Source: Spirochaetota bacterium (GTDB taxonomy: Bacteria > Spirochaetota > UBA4802 > UBA5550). From it: 44,274 nt of DNA. The translations under genes were made by a program, and so were the position numbers. This document shows, piece by piece, positions 32,438 to 41,503 of the stretch. The stretch spans positions 1 through 44,274 of the forward strand of contig JAFGBT010000002.1 of the NCBI GenBank assembly GCA_016933025.1, read 5' to 3'. The notes below the pieces were generated by a model. The model made no database searches. It had not been told where the DNA came from and saw only the letters and a program-made list of their open reading frames with translations. Numbering within the stretch: the stretch's first letter is position 1; each line of letters opens with the position of its first letter.

Positions 32438-33385
32438 ATGACACAGATACGCCAAGACGCATTACTCCGGAAAGAAGACCTTCTCGCGATCGAGAACATC
32501 CTTTATGAAACGAAAAAAGACGAGCTCGTCGCCCGGACCATCGCCAAGATAAACGATCGGTATCCGTCGTATGCCAACGAAATCGGCTATGACTGGTATA
32601 CACGGCGCGGGTCCGCGAAAATCATCGCGGCCGGCGGATCGGCCAAAGACGTCCCCTTCGTGGGAGAGGACGGCGGCCGGGAAACCATGAAGGTTTTCAC
32701 CATTGCGACCGGCATAAAATACACGAAGTCCGAACGGATGGCGTTTCAGGCCAAGTCCGCCCTGGGCAAGGGCCCTGCGGTTCCGATCGACACAATCCGG
32801 GTCGCAACGGCGAGGCGGTACGTCGCAGAGACCGAGAACCGTCTTTTCTTCGTCGGCGATGCAAGTTACGGGATTTCGGGTTTGCTCAACAAGAGCGGGA
32901 TCACCTCGGAGGACGTAGCGGCCAGCGGCGCCGGCGCTACAGATCCGGATAAACGGCTCTGGGCGAACAAGACCTCGGCGCAGAAGCTCGACGATCTGCT
33001 CAAGGCAAAGGAATCGCTGGAAGGCGATGGTCTTTTCAAGGCGAGAATCCTGGTCCTCGCGCCCATATCGAGGCTCAAGCTCATCAAGCCGTATTCGGAA
33101 CAATCACCCATGACGATCCAGAAGTGGCTGGAAAGCGAAGGGATGTATTTCGATAAGATCGTCGAGAGCCGGGCCATGCTCTCGACATACAACGGCCTGG
33201 GCGCAAACGCGTTCTGCATGCTCGATAACGACCCGGAGGTTATCGAACTCACCGTGATCGAGGACCTGGTCCTCGGAGACCCGGTGTATGACATCCTGGG
33301 CGACTCTGAGCAGGCCGTCACTGAGCGCACCGCCGGCGCGATCATCCGACATCCGAGCGCAATCTATGTAGGCAAAGGAATATAG
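32438..33385 (+). CDS. Major capsid protein (HK97-fold, DUF2184-like)
   Basis: The 315-residue protein fits the family of smaller HK97-fold capsid proteins (DUF2184/encapsulin-like): an N-terminal helix, GYDWYTRRGSAKIIAAGG, a long central domain and a C-terminal segment GAIIRHPSAIYVGKGI. AAGGAG precedes the ATG by a few bases. It is the most likely main shell protein because of its position and pattern. Confidence 0.85.
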   Translation: MTQIRQDALLRKEDLLAIENILYETKKDELVARTIAKINDRYPSYANEIGYDWYTRRGSAKIIAAGGSAKDVPFVGEDGGRETMKVFTIATGIKYTKSERMAFQAKSALGKGPAVPIDTIRVATARRYVAETENRLFFVGDASYGISGLLNKSGITSEDVAASGAGATDPDKRLWANKTSAQKLDDLLKAKESLEGDGLFKARILVLAPISRLKLIKPYSEQSPMTIQKWLESEGMYFDKIVESRAMLSTYNGLGANAFCMLDNDPEVIELTVIEDLVLGDPVYDILGDSEQAVTERTAGAIIRHPSAIYVGKGI

Positions 33386-33394
33386 AATATTCCG

Positions 33395-33721
33395 ATGGCC
33401 CGTGCCGATAAAGAACATCTCGAAAAAATTGTGGGCGACCTGGATTCGGTCCAGGCCGCCCGCCTTGATTTGATACTCGAAACTGCGCGCGGGCAGGTCG
33501 TCCGCGATGGGATCTCTGAATCTCATAATAGTTTCGCCGACCTGCAATGTTTCTTCGCCGCTTATATTTTGGAAAAGAGCGGCGTTCTCCATTCACTCGT
33601 ATCGCGCAGCGTCGGCGATGTTTCGGTAACCTTCGGGCAGGGAGCCCAGGTCTCGAGCTGGCTCGATCTGTACCGGATGATGAAGTCGAATATCATAGGC
33701 CTGCCCGGGCGAATTGCCTGA
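33395..33721 (+). CDS. Head-tail adaptor-like protein
   Basis: The 108-residue helical protein lies just after the capsid gene. The opening (HLEKIVGDLDSVQAARLDLILETARGQV) and the conserved FADLQCFFAAYILEKSG segment resemble the first head-tail connectors of contractile phages (DUF4054/gp36-like). The exact family is not certain. Confidence 0.65.
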   Translation: MARADKEHLEKIVGDLDSVQAARLDLILETARGQVVRDGISESHNSFADLQCFFAAYILEKSGVLHSLVSRSVGDVSVTFGQGAQVSSWLDLYRMMKSNIIGLPGRIA

Positions 33722-33740
33722 CGGGCCCAAGGAGTTAAAT

Positions 33741-34454
33741 ATGAAAAACACAATCAGAGCATTGATGATCGTTTTATCGATCATCTGCGTGATTACGATA
33801 ACGCGAGAAGCGAAAGGGAAATCCATCATGACATCGAAATACAGCGAAAGCGGAATCGATCTCGAAAAAACGATCAGCGAACTCGCGAAGATTTTCAACA
33901 AGAAGATAATCGTCGGCCCCGCAGCCGCGGAAAATTCCGAGCTGGCGAAGTACGCCGCCGCAAATGAATACGGAGCCGCCATAACCGCCAAAAAGGGATA
34001 TCTTGCGATACCCTGCCATCCGGCCGCGAAGGACCGACGTCCGTCTGATTTTGGAGATCTCGTGTTCATCCCCGGGAAAAATAAAGGCCATGCATTCCTG
34101 GCGAAGGTATCGAAGGGCGGAAAATACCGTGAAAATTACTTTTTATTGAAACGAACGGTGCGGATCCCCGAGCGGTCATATTTGCGCGGAGCTTTCGACA
34201 AAAAGGAAACTATAGACCGTGCCGTCCGTATCGGCGCGGAAATGGTGCGTCGCGTATTGCTCGGGCAGGCGAACGCCAGGGATGTTCTTACAGCCATCGG
34301 GCAATCATTTGTATCCAGTGTAAAACAGAGGATATCGTCGAACGTGCCGCCGCCCAATTCGGCGCTTACGCTCATTACGAAAAAGCGCGGGAGCGCCACT
34401 CTCATCGACGAAGGGCGGCTCATAGGATCGATACAGGACGAGGTGATCGGCTGA
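33741..34454 (+). CDS. Neck/virion-morphogenesis protein with a hydrophobic N-terminus
   Basis: From the ATG at 33741 (AAGGAG six bases upstream) the product has 237 residues. The C-terminal half (about 135-237) resembles neck or HK97-gp10-type proteins: MVRRVLLGQANARDVLTAIGQSF... PPNSALTLITKKRGSATLIDEGRL. The first about 25 residues are strongly hydrophobic and signal-like (IRALMIVLSIICVITIT), which is unusual for a virion part. An internal ATG at 33828 (MTSKYSESGID) would remove it but has only a weak ribosome site. Confidence 0.7.
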   Translation: MKNTIRALMIVLSIICVITITREAKGKSIMTSKYSESGIDLEKTISELAKIFNKKIIVGPAAAENSELAKYAAANEYGAAITAKKGYLAIPCHPAAKDRRPSDFGDLVFIPGKNKGHAFLAKVSKGGKYRENYFLLKRTVRIPERSYLRGAFDKKETIDRAVRIGAEMVRRVLLGQANARDVLTAIGQSFVSSVKQRISSNVPPPNSALTLITKKRGSATLIDEGRLIGSIQDEVIG

Positions 34455-34786
34455 TGCTTGATTGTTTCGCCGGTGAGTTCCGCACCGTCGAGGTGGCTAA
34501 AAAAGCGGTCGGGACTCATGTGGACGGGGAATGGATCCCGGGCTCCAGTTTGGACGAGACCGCATCCATGATTGCGATACCTATAACGCCGGCGCAACTC
34601 AAGCATCTTCCCGAAGGGAAATACAAGGCTGGCGACATGAGATTTTACGCCAAGGGACCACAGATATATGCCTCCAATGACATTATCACTTGTGATGGAA
34701 TAAAGTATATGATCGGGGATATCATGGATCGAAGCGCTCAGGGTAATTATACCATCTATTATGGGAAACGGGTAGTGGAACAATGA
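34454..34786 (+). CDS. Head-tail connector/stopper-like protein
   Basis: The 110-residue protein is beta-rich with the pattern of small stopper proteins (EGKYKAGDMRFYAKGP, CDGIKYMIGDIMDRSAQGNYTIYYGKR). Its ATG overlaps the neck stop (TGATG). It probably sits between portal and tail as a gate. Confidence 0.7.
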   Translation: MLDCFAGEFRTVEVAKKAVGTHVDGEWIPGSSLDETASMIAIPITPAQLKHLPEGKYKAGDMRFYAKGPQIYASNDIITCDGIKYMIGDIMDRSAQGNYTIYYGKRVVEQ

Positions 34787-35298
34787 TACCGGCAACAACA
34801 ATTAAAAACGCGGTCAAACTCGTTGCAGCCTATGTCGGCATCACTTTCATCCGCGCCGAACAGGACGGCGACCGGCCGGCACTCCCCTTCATGGAATACA
34901 AGATAACAGGCCAGCCGCAGGACCCGGCGGAAACCGAATCCACGATTATTGCCGACAAGGAGGGCGACGAGACCAAGGTGATCGCCACATCGCAGCGCCA
35001 CGATCGCGCGATCGTGAGTCTTTCATTTTTCGGGAATGATTATACAAACATATGGTCCCGAGCCGAGCTTGCGAGGGACTATCTGGAATCTGAAGCGGGG
35101 AAAGAGGCGCTTTTCACATTGGGGGTCTTCCCGCGTTTACTCGGCCCCGAAACGTCAGATCGGACGTCTTTTCTGGAAACGTCATATGAATACCGCGTCG
35201 GTTTCGACGTGGCGTTCGAGGGGACGAAGGAAAAAACCGAGGAGCTCGACGCCATTGACCTTCCGGCGAGCGTGGCTTCGATCGAATTACAGCAATAG
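34783..35298 (+). CDS. Tail terminator-like protein (LIC_12616-like)
   Basis: The 171-residue protein resembles the LIC_12616 family, small phage proteins first named in Leptospira, with PFMEYKITGQPQ, a central RAIVSLSFFGNDYTNIWSRAELARDYL and a C-terminal SYEYRVGFDVAF. It lies between the stopper and the sheath, where the tail terminator is expected. The ATG overlaps the previous stop. Confidence 0.75.
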   Translation: MIPATTIKNAVKLVAAYVGITFIRAEQDGDRPALPFMEYKITGQPQDPAETESTIIADKEGDETKVIATSQRHDRAIVSLSFFGNDYTNIWSRAELARDYLESEAGKEALFTLGVFPRLLGPETSDRTSFLETSYEYRVGFDVAFEGTKEKTEELDAIDLPASVASIELQQ

Positions 35299-35307
35299 GA
35301 GGACATC

Positions 35308-36345
35308 ATGCCGTATATAAACGATCTCACCATAAGTATTATTCTTCAGACATTGGCGCTGCAGCAGCAGGGATTCGGCATTCCCCTGATCCTGGGAGAA
35401 CGGACTTCGCCATCTGAACTCATCGGTGATTACGGCGAATTTTCCGATCTCACTTCAATGATCGCCGCTGGTTTCACGACCGACGACCCTGAATACAAGA
35501 TGGCGGCCAAGATGCTGGCGCAGTCGCCCTGCCCGGAAAAAATCGCGGTATATATACGCGACGATACGGACACCATTCCCGAGGCGCTTGCCGAACTCAT
35601 CGTCTCCCATAACAACTGGTACGCTTTGCTCATAACCGAGCGTGACAAAACGAGCCTGGCCGCGGCCGGAGGCTGGGCGGCATCGAATAAAAAGCTTTTC
35701 TTCGGATGCAGCACTGATTTGACGGCGCTGACTGACCGGAACGTCAATCGGGAAGCATACTTGATTCATACCGACGCGGCGAATTACCCGGAAGCGGCGT
35801 GGGTGGGTCTATGCCTGCCCCAGGAGATCGGGAGCATCACCTGGAAATGGAAACGGCCGACTGGTGTTATCGCGAGCACGTTCAATCTCACGGAATTGAA
35901 CCAGATCCGGACCGGAAACGGCCAAACCATGAGCGAGCGATCCGGCGTCGTATATACTGATGAAGGGATCACAACCGCGGGTGAGTACATCGACGTGATC
36001 CAGGCCCGCGACTACATCGAGGCGCGCCTGGGCGAGGAGCTGTTCGCCTTGCAGGTTAAATCCGGGAAGATCCCCTATGACAATACCGGTTTCGCGCGTA
36101 TCGAATCGGTAATCCGGGCGGTGCTGAACGAATGCGGCAACCGCGGCATCATCGCACGGGTGGTGGACGAAGCTGATCGCGAGAAGTCAGATGACGGAAT
36201 ATATATGTATACGGTTGCCGTACCGGCCAGAAGCGAGATTCCGGCCAACGACCGCGCGGCACGGAAGCTCACCGGGATCACGTTCACCCTCACGATCGCG
36301 GGTGCGGTCCATAACGTCGCTATCACCGGTTATATCGAAGTATAA
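35308..36345 (+). CDS. Contractile tail sheath protein (DUF3383-type)
   Basis: The 345-residue protein matches DUF3383 sheath proteins: it begins MPYINDLTISI, has the ALQQQGFGIPLILGE strand pair, a variable middle and a C-terminal domain with IPANDRAARKLTGITFTLTIAGAVHNVAI. Sheath subunits stack around the tube and contract at infection. Mu itself uses a different sheath (gpL). The gene has an AGGAGG site upstream. Confidence 0.88.
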   Translation: MPYINDLTISIILQTLALQQQGFGIPLILGERTSPSELIGDYGEFSDLTSMIAAGFTTDDPEYKMAAKMLAQSPCPEKIAVYIRDDTDTIPEALAELIVSHNNWYALLITERDKTSLAAAGGWAASNKKLFFGCSTDLTALTDRNVNREAYLIHTDAANYPEAAWVGLCLPQEIGSITWKWKRPTGVIASTFNLTELNQIRTGNGQTMSERSGVVYTDEGITTAGEYIDVIQARDYIEARLGEELFALQVKSGKIPYDNTGFARIESVIRAVLNECGNRGIIARVVDEADREKSDDGIYMYTVAVPARSEIPANDRAARKLTGITFTLTIAGAVHNVAITGYIEV

Positions 36346-36357
36346 AAGGAGAAGGAC

Positions 36358-36774
36358 ATGAACAACGCTGAATTTTACGATCCCCAAGAGGTGCGGATAA
36401 TCGTCAACGGATTCGACCTGACAGGATTCACCGACGGCGACAAGATCAAGATCGAGCCTGTCACAAAGGAGGCGTTCAAGAGCCATGCCGGGGTCGACGG
36501 TGACACGTCGTTTTCGAAAGTGCACGACAATCGCCATGCCATCACCGTGAACCTCAAGCATGGGAGCCCTTCCAACGCGCTTCTCGACGGCCTTCTCAAA
36601 AGCGGGGCCAATGTCGCTGTTTCAATCATGAATAACAGCGAGGGGAAATATATCGGGGGCGGATCGTACGGCCGTATTTCAGAGAGGCCCGGCGTGACCT
36701 TCGGCGGCGAGACGGGCAAGCGGGAATGGAAGATTATCGTCGCCGATTATATCGGCACCGATATGGCGAGCTGA
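36358..36774 (+). CDS. Tail tube protein (DUF3277-type)
   Basis: The 138-residue protein fits DUF3277: YDPQEVRIIVNGFDLTGFTDGDKIKIE at the start, then HDNRHAITVNLKHGSPSNALLDGL and a C-terminal REWKIIVADY. It forms the inner tube under the sheath and follows the sheath gene directly, as usual. Confidence 0.85.
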   Translation: MNNAEFYDPQEVRIIVNGFDLTGFTDGDKIKIEPVTKEAFKSHAGVDGDTSFSKVHDNRHAITVNLKHGSPSNALLDGLLKSGANVAVSIMNNSEGKYIGGGSYGRISERPGVTFGGETGKREWKIIVADYIGTDMAS

Positions 36775-36798
36775 CAAGATCGACACTAGGAGGATATC

Positions 36799-37167
36799 AT
36801 GGGAACGACAAATCCTGTTATAACATCAATGGACGACAGCGGGAAAGTTGTCCACATAAGGTTCATCGACGGTAAAAACTACAAGCTTCAACACCCGGGG
36901 AATCGCATATATCTGAACTGGCAGAGGGATTTTCTCTCAATGGCCGAAGGCATAGATCAGGCGAAGTTTCTCGACAAGGCTTTTGAATATTGCGTGATTC
37001 CCGACGGTCATGACTTCAAGCCGACGATAGAGACCGTAAAGCCCAAAGAACTGGGGGTATGGCAGCGATTGCTGCGCCGGTTTCTTGACGGATCCCTCGA
37101 CGATGTCGGAGAAGAAAAGGACACAAACGTGGGAAGACCGGCTCGCGGAAGCGGAAGCAAGGATTAG
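36799..37167 (+). CDS. Tail assembly chaperone, upstream frame
   Basis: The 122-residue protein lies between tube and tape-measure genes, where tail assembly chaperones are found. The first about 90 residues look folded (GKVVHIRFIDGKNYKL... FDKAFEYCVIPDGHD-type sequence) and the last 30 are low-complexity and charged. AGGAGG precedes the ATG. Its 3' end overlaps another frame ending at 37345. Confidence 0.75.
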   Translation: MGTTNPVITSMDDSGKVVHIRFIDGKNYKLQHPGNRIYLNWQRDFLSMAEGIDQAKFLDKAFEYCVIPDGHDFKPTIETVKPKELGVWQRLLRRFLDGSLDDVGEEKDTNVGRPARGSGSKD

Positions 37168-37345
37168 GCAGCATGAATGGCATTACTGGATGCCCATTGC
37201 ATATCGTCAGGTGATTATAACGAAGGAGGAGTATGACAAGGCTCCTCCTCAATTTATTGTCGATCTCACGGCGGCGATGATGATCAAGGCGGATATCGAA
37301 AACAAAAAAATTCAGGACGCGATTGACGAGGCGAGAAACAAGTAA
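37103..37345 (+). CDS. Tail assembly chaperone, downstream frame (possibly made by frameshifting)
   Basis: This frame encodes about 80 residues from the ATG at 37103, which has no ribosome site, and is open back to 37040. It is +1 (equivalently -2) relative to the 36799 frame and overlaps it. In many tailed phages the two chaperone forms are made by a programmed frameshift; in Mu the shift is of the -2 class. Slippery candidates in the overlap are ctgggggta at 37051-37059 and gaagaaaag at 37111-37119. The TAATG at 37343-37347 joins its stop to the tape-measure start. Confidence 0.65.
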   Translation: MSEKKRTQTWEDRLAEAEARIRQHEWHYWMPIAYRQVIITKEEYDKAPPQFIVDLTAAMMIKADIENKKIQDAIDEARNK

Positions 37346-39078
37346 TGAGCGGCACTGTTTTACGTAAAATGAATCTCGAGGTTGATCTTGGCGGAGAAGG
37401 CCTCGATGAGCTTTCCGAATGGATCAAGAAGCTCAATGAAGCCCGCATGGGCGGACACGGGATGGAAGGCGTGCTGAACGACATGCAGCGCGACATGAAG
37501 CGCTTCGGCGTCAACGTCAAGGAGACGATCGACCAGACTGCCGGGTTCACCAAAATGATTCAGGGGATCGCCGGTGCGGGCGCCGCGTGGAAAATAATCG
37601 ATGTCGGCGATGACCTACTCAAGCAGGCTGCAGTTTATGAGACCGCAGCCGTCAGTTTCGAAGTCATGCTGGGAAGCGCGGAAAATGCAAAGGATGTCAT
37701 GTCCACCATGAATCAGTTCTCGATAAAGACACCTTTCGAACCGAAAGAGGCCATGGAATCCGGCCGGGCCCTCATGGCATTCGGTGTACAGCAGAAAGAC
37801 CTTGAAAAAACCCTGCAGATGGTCGGCGACGTGGCGTCCGGGGTTGGCATGAAATTTAATGAACTGTCCCAGATTTACGGGAAGAACATGACATCGGGGC
37901 TCGTCCAGACCGAGGACCTTAATCAGCTTGCCGGTCGCGGCATTCCTATATATGCCGAGTTGGCGAAAGTATTCGGGAAAAATTCCGGTGAGATCAGAGG
38001 CATGGCCTCGACCGGACAAATAAAATTTGAGCACCTACAGAAGGTGTTTCAAAACATGACCGGCGAAGGCGGAAAATATTTCGGCATGATGGCGAAACAA
38101 TCCCGCACCTGGGCCGGTCTTATGTCGACGTTGACGGGGAACATCAACGAAGTCAAGCGCGTTGGGGGAAGCTTGCTGGCAGACGCTTTGCGTCCATTGG
38201 TTGAAATTCTCGGGAAATTTCTGGGATGGGTTTTGCAAAACGAAGCCGCGTTGAAAGTTGTGAAAATTCTTTTTATCGCTCTTATCCCGATTGTAGGTGT
38301 TGCATTGGTCGCTGCTCTATATGCCGCCGCTACAGCTGCCTGGGCTTTTATTACACCATTACTTCCATTTATTTTAATTGGAGCGGCAATTGTCGCTGTG
38401 GTTATGGGAATTATCCTTGTTATCGAGGATCTATATCAATGGTTCAACGGAGGCGAGTCTGTTATCGGGAAATGGCTCGAGTCATTCAAGGGCAGTTTCA
38501 AGGCTGTTGAAAAGTTTATTATCAAAACCTGGAATTCGATAAAGGATTTCTTCAGCCGTTATGGAAAATATATCGTCATGGCGATGTTTCCCATCAGCGC
38601 GTTATATTATTATTGGGACGAAATCATGGCTTTCATCCAATCCATTCCGGATAGAATCATATCATTTTTCACGTCGTTACCGGATAGATTGATCTCCGCC
38701 CTGTCATCCCTGGGTAGTGGTCTGAAAGATCTCCTAAAGGATATTCTCCCCGACTGGGCAATCAAGCTCGTTGCCAATTTTTCAGGCGAAGGCATAGAAG
38801 CTCGCGCCGGCGGGGGACCCGTATTCGGCGGCAGGCCGTATCTGGTAGGCGAGGATGGACCTGAACTGTTCGTTCCCGGGACCTCCGGGGGTATCGTGCC
38901 GAATTATTCTATCGGTGGACCAGGCGGAAAGTCAATCAACGTCACCATTGCCCCGGTCATAAATTTCAACGATTCGGCCGCCAGGGACGATGCCGATACT
39001 CTCGTGAGTAGAATTATGGACGAAATCGAGGATGCAATTTATCAGGCCGGTTACATGGCCGGGCTGGAGATGGGCTGA
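37345..39078 (+). CDS. Tail tape-measure protein
   Basis: The 577-residue protein has the tape-measure N-terminal domain: AAVSFEVMLGSAENAKDVM, then FSIKTPFEP, VASGVGMKFNELSQIYGKN and RGIPIYAELAKVFG. A hydrophobic region (about 300-370) may cross the membrane during DNA delivery. Residues about 470-510 include a Gly-rich stretch with LVGEDGPELFVPG, common near tape-measure C-termini. It sets tail length; at about 0.15 nm per residue this short version predicts a tail of roughly 85-90 nm. Confidence 0.92.
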   Translation: MSGTVLRKMNLEVDLGGEGLDELSEWIKKLNEARMGGHGMEGVLNDMQRDMKRFGVNVKETIDQTAGFTKMIQGIAGAGAAWKIIDVGDDLLKQAAVYETAAVSFEVMLGSAENAKDVMSTMNQFSIKTPFEPKEAMESGRALMAFGVQQKDLEKTLQMVGDVASGVGMKFNELSQIYGKNMTSGLVQTEDLNQLAGRGIPIYAELAKVFGKNSGEIRGMASTGQIKFEHLQKVFQNMTGEGGKYFGMMAKQSRTWAGLMSTLTGNINEVKRVGGSLLADALRPLVEILGKFLGWVLQNEAALKVVKILFIALIPIVGVALVAALYAAATAAWAFITPLLPFILIGAAIVAVVMGIILVIEDLYQWFNGGESVIGKWLESFKGSFKAVEKFIIKTWNSIKDFFSRYGKYIVMAMFPISALYYYWDEIMAFIQSIPDRIISFFTSLPDRLISALSSLGSGLKDLLKDILPDWAIKLVANFSGEGIEARAGGGPVFGGRPYLVGEDGPELFVPGTSGGIVPNYSIGGPGGKSINVTIAPVINFNDSAARDDADTLVSRIMDEIEDAIYQAGYMAGLEMG

Positions 39079-39668
39079 TGAACCTCCAGGATGTATTGTT
39101 CGGTGTCCCGGCTTCCATCAGCCAGGGTGCGGATGAAGTTATCCTGGGCCCCGTCACCTCCGAGGACGGTAATTATACCGCATCGGTCACGAAGCATGCG
39201 ATCGAAAGCGGGGATACCGTTTCCGATCATGTGAAAAACAATCCTGATACAATTTCAATCAAGACAATGCTCGCCGATAGGGACATTACCGATTATGCCG
39301 CGGTCGGCATGGCCGCTCGATTTTTGAAAGACAGGCTCACGGTAAAGGAGAAGATCGATAAGTTAAAAAATTGGAAAAATGCCGGGGAGCTGTTGAAATA
39401 CAGCGGGCCCATGTTTTCGAGTTTGATGAGAACCGGTTTCGACATCATGGAGACCGATCTGGTGATAACCTCATTAAGGCTCGCCAGGTCTGATTCGGCA
39501 GTTGAGGCGTCATTGTCGCTGCAGAAGGTCGTCATCGCGAAATCCATGACCAAGGAGATCAAGCTCCCGCAGGCGGCCAAGCAGACCCAGAGCAAAGGTC
39601 AGACGGAGAAAGGGAAAACGAGCGTATCGCCGAAACCTAAATCGATATTGTCAAATTGGAGCGCATGA
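39078..39668 (+). CDS. Baseplate/tail protein (Dit-like position)
   Basis: The 196-residue protein follows the tape measure and may be a Dit-like or baseplate-initiator protein. Residues about 1-60 are beta-rich (GADEVILGPVTSEDGNYTASVTKHAIESGDTVSDH), the middle helical, and the C-terminus is a Lys/Gln-rich tail. It occupies the place of Mu gpN, but no LysM or DNA-circularisation motif is seen. Confidence 0.65.
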   Translation: MNLQDVLFGVPASISQGADEVILGPVTSEDGNYTASVTKHAIESGDTVSDHVKNNPDTISIKTMLADRDITDYAAVGMAARFLKDRLTVKEKIDKLKNWKNAGELLKYSGPMFSSLMRTGFDIMETDLVITSLRLARSDSAVEASLSLQKVVIAKSMTKEIKLPQAAKQTQSKGQTEKGKTSVSPKPKSILSNWSA

Positions 39669-39671
39669 TTT

Positions 39672-40001
39672 ATGTCAATATCATTGGAATATTTCCCCTT
39701 CACTCATGACGAATTGCCTGTCAAAAAAGTATTTGAGGTCAACGGGACTAATTACAGCCTGGAAATTCGGTATAATGATGTTTTCGATTTTTATTCAATA
39801 TATGTCTATGACGGCGACGATAATTTGCTCTTCAGCGCAAAGTTGAATTATCTGACGGACGCGTTGGATGCGGTATGCGAGGAATTGAAAATCGGGCGGC
39901 ACATTGTCCCGCTCAATGAATCTGACGTCTCGAGAGATTATTCTGAAATTGGCCGGATAGGGAAAGAAAATTTTGACACTATGAAAATTTGCCTGATATG
40001 A
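39672..40001 (+). CDS. Baseplate plug-like protein
   Basis: The 109-residue beta-rich protein (NGTNYSLEIRYNDVFDFYSIYVYDGDDN) resembles the small plug proteins that close the baseplate tube in contractile cyanophage-type tails. It overlaps the hub gene by four bases (ATGA). Confidence 0.7.
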   Translation: MSISLEYFPFTHDELPVKKVFEVNGTNYSLEIRYNDVFDFYSIYVYDGDDNLLFSAKLNYLTDALDAVCEELKIGRHIVPLNESDVSRDYSEIGRIGKENFDTMKICLI

Positions 40002-40789
40002 ACGAACAATTTTACATGCGCGTCTGCTCGATGAACGTCGCCGGCCGGATATTGGAATATCCGCCTATGACTCTTGAGTTCGAAACGGAATTCTCCGCTT
40101 CCGGCGGGAGCGCGCAGACAAAAGTGAAGATATACAATCCCTCGTCCGATACGGTGACCGCATGCAAAAAGACAGGCAATCAGTACCCTAAAATCACGAT
40201 CGATGCCGGCTACCAAGCGGACCATGGGACCTGCGTGACTGGAGAGATCGTCAAATATGAATTGAAAAAGGGTACTGACAACGTGCTCCATCTCATGGTT
40301 GGCGATAAGACTTCCCTCTGGTGCTCCGCGATCGTGAACCGCTCCTGGCGAGGGTCGATATCCGCAAAGAGCGCAATACAACAGATTCTGGGAGACTTGA
40401 GCATCACTGCCGCCAAAATCGATCTGGAAGATGACAAATCGTATAATAATCTCGTCATCAGCGGAGTGACCCTGCAATCGGCCATGAATCGGATCGCGCG
40501 GGACACTAAATCCAAATTCTTTTTTAAAAACGGCCAGGCTTTTTTTCTTTCGGACAAGACCGGTCATGGGAGCGCCCAATATCTCAAGCCGGATACCGGG
40601 CTTCTCGCTGCTGATCCGACGAATTACGGTTATAAAATCAAGATTCTTTTCAATTACAAAAGATGGGCGGGAAGCCTGCTCATTTTAGAAACCAATGACG
40701 GCGAGGTGAACCTAAAAGCTGGTAAAGGCAAACATCAGTTTTCAACGGCCGGAAACGCAGTCACCGAAGTCGAGGCGGTGAAAATATGA
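39998..40789 (+). CDS. Baseplate hub protein
   Basis: The 263-residue protein looks like a baseplate hub: beta-rich N-terminal domain (YPPMTLEFETEFSASGG), a central region with AIQQILGDL, VISGVTLQSAMNRIARDTKSKFFF and a C-terminal NYKRWAGSLLILET segment. The pattern parallels Mu gp44/T4 gp27-type hubs. The ATG at 39998 overlaps the plug stop. Confidence 0.75.
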   Translation: MNEQFYMRVCSMNVAGRILEYPPMTLEFETEFSASGGSAQTKVKIYNPSSDTVTACKKTGNQYPKITIDAGYQADHGTCVTGEIVKYELKKGTDNVLHLMVGDKTSLWCSAIVNRSWRGSISAKSAIQQILGDLSITAAKIDLEDDKSYNNLVISGVTLQSAMNRIARDTKSKFFFKNGQAFFLSDKTGHGSAQYLKPDTGLLAADPTNYGYKIKILFNYKRWAGSLLILETNDGEVNLKAGKGKHQFSTAGNAVTEVEAVKI

Positions 40790-41502
40790 AAGACGCCTTG
40801 GTAAAATTTATATCTCAATGCATCGACAAGAGCAGGCGGGAAACAATCGTCGGATGCATCGGCCGCATAGAGAAACATGATACACAGACGATGCGGGCGG
40901 ATGTGAAGCCGCTGTTAAAATATATGGCCACCGGCGAGACTGTCGCCAAAGAGTTTCAAGTTCTACCGGATATTCCGGTTCAATTTCTATGGGCAGGCGG
41001 CTATTATATTCGTCCCAAATATCAAAACGGCGATCTGGTCTGGGTGACGTTCGCCACACATGAAATACAGCGCGGTTTGAAAGGATCCCCGGATTCCATT
41101 TCGGGCCGGCTCTTCTCCCTGGAGAACGCCTCGGTCGCCCATGGGATATCAAAAACGAACTGGTCGCCGCCCGCTGAATTTTCGAAAGACGGATTATTGA
41201 TCGGCCACAAAGACGGTAATTTCTATTTTCACATACAGGACGATCAGGTTAAAATCAAGGGAAATGTCGAAATTGACGGTAGTTTAAAAACGACCGGTAA
41301 AATTGAAACCGACAGTGACATTTCGGCGAGCGGTAAAATCGAAACAGATAGCGATATTGCGGCACATGGCAAGATCGAGGCGGATCTGCAAGTGACCGCC
41401 ATGAAGTCCACTTCCGGCGTGAATCTCTCGACTCATATTCATCCATATGTTGATACTCCTGTTGGTGCGTCGAACACTTCTCCGCCGACTCCGGGGACAT
41501 AA
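40786..41502 (+). CDS. Baseplate spike protein (gp138/gp45-like)
   Basis: The 238-residue protein has an N-terminal OB-like domain (ETIVGCIGRIEKHDTQTMRADVKP), then beta-helix-type repeats (KIETDSDISASG, KIETDSDIAAHG, KIEADLQV) and a tip with STHIHPYVDTPVGASNTSPP, the His-x-His metal-binding tip known from membrane-piercing spikes of Mu and related phages. It would puncture the outer membrane at infection. Confidence 0.9.
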   Translation: MKDALVKFISQCIDKSRRETIVGCIGRIEKHDTQTMRADVKPLLKYMATGETVAKEFQVLPDIPVQFLWAGGYYIRPKYQNGDLVWVTFATHEIQRGLKGSPDSISGRLFSLENASVAHGISKTNWSPPAEFSKDGLLIGHKDGNFYFHIQDDQVKIKGNVEIDGSLKTTGKIETDSDISASGKIETDSDIAAHGKIEADLQVTAMKSTSGVNLSTHIHPYVDTPVGASNTSPPTPGT

Positions 41503-41503
41503 T

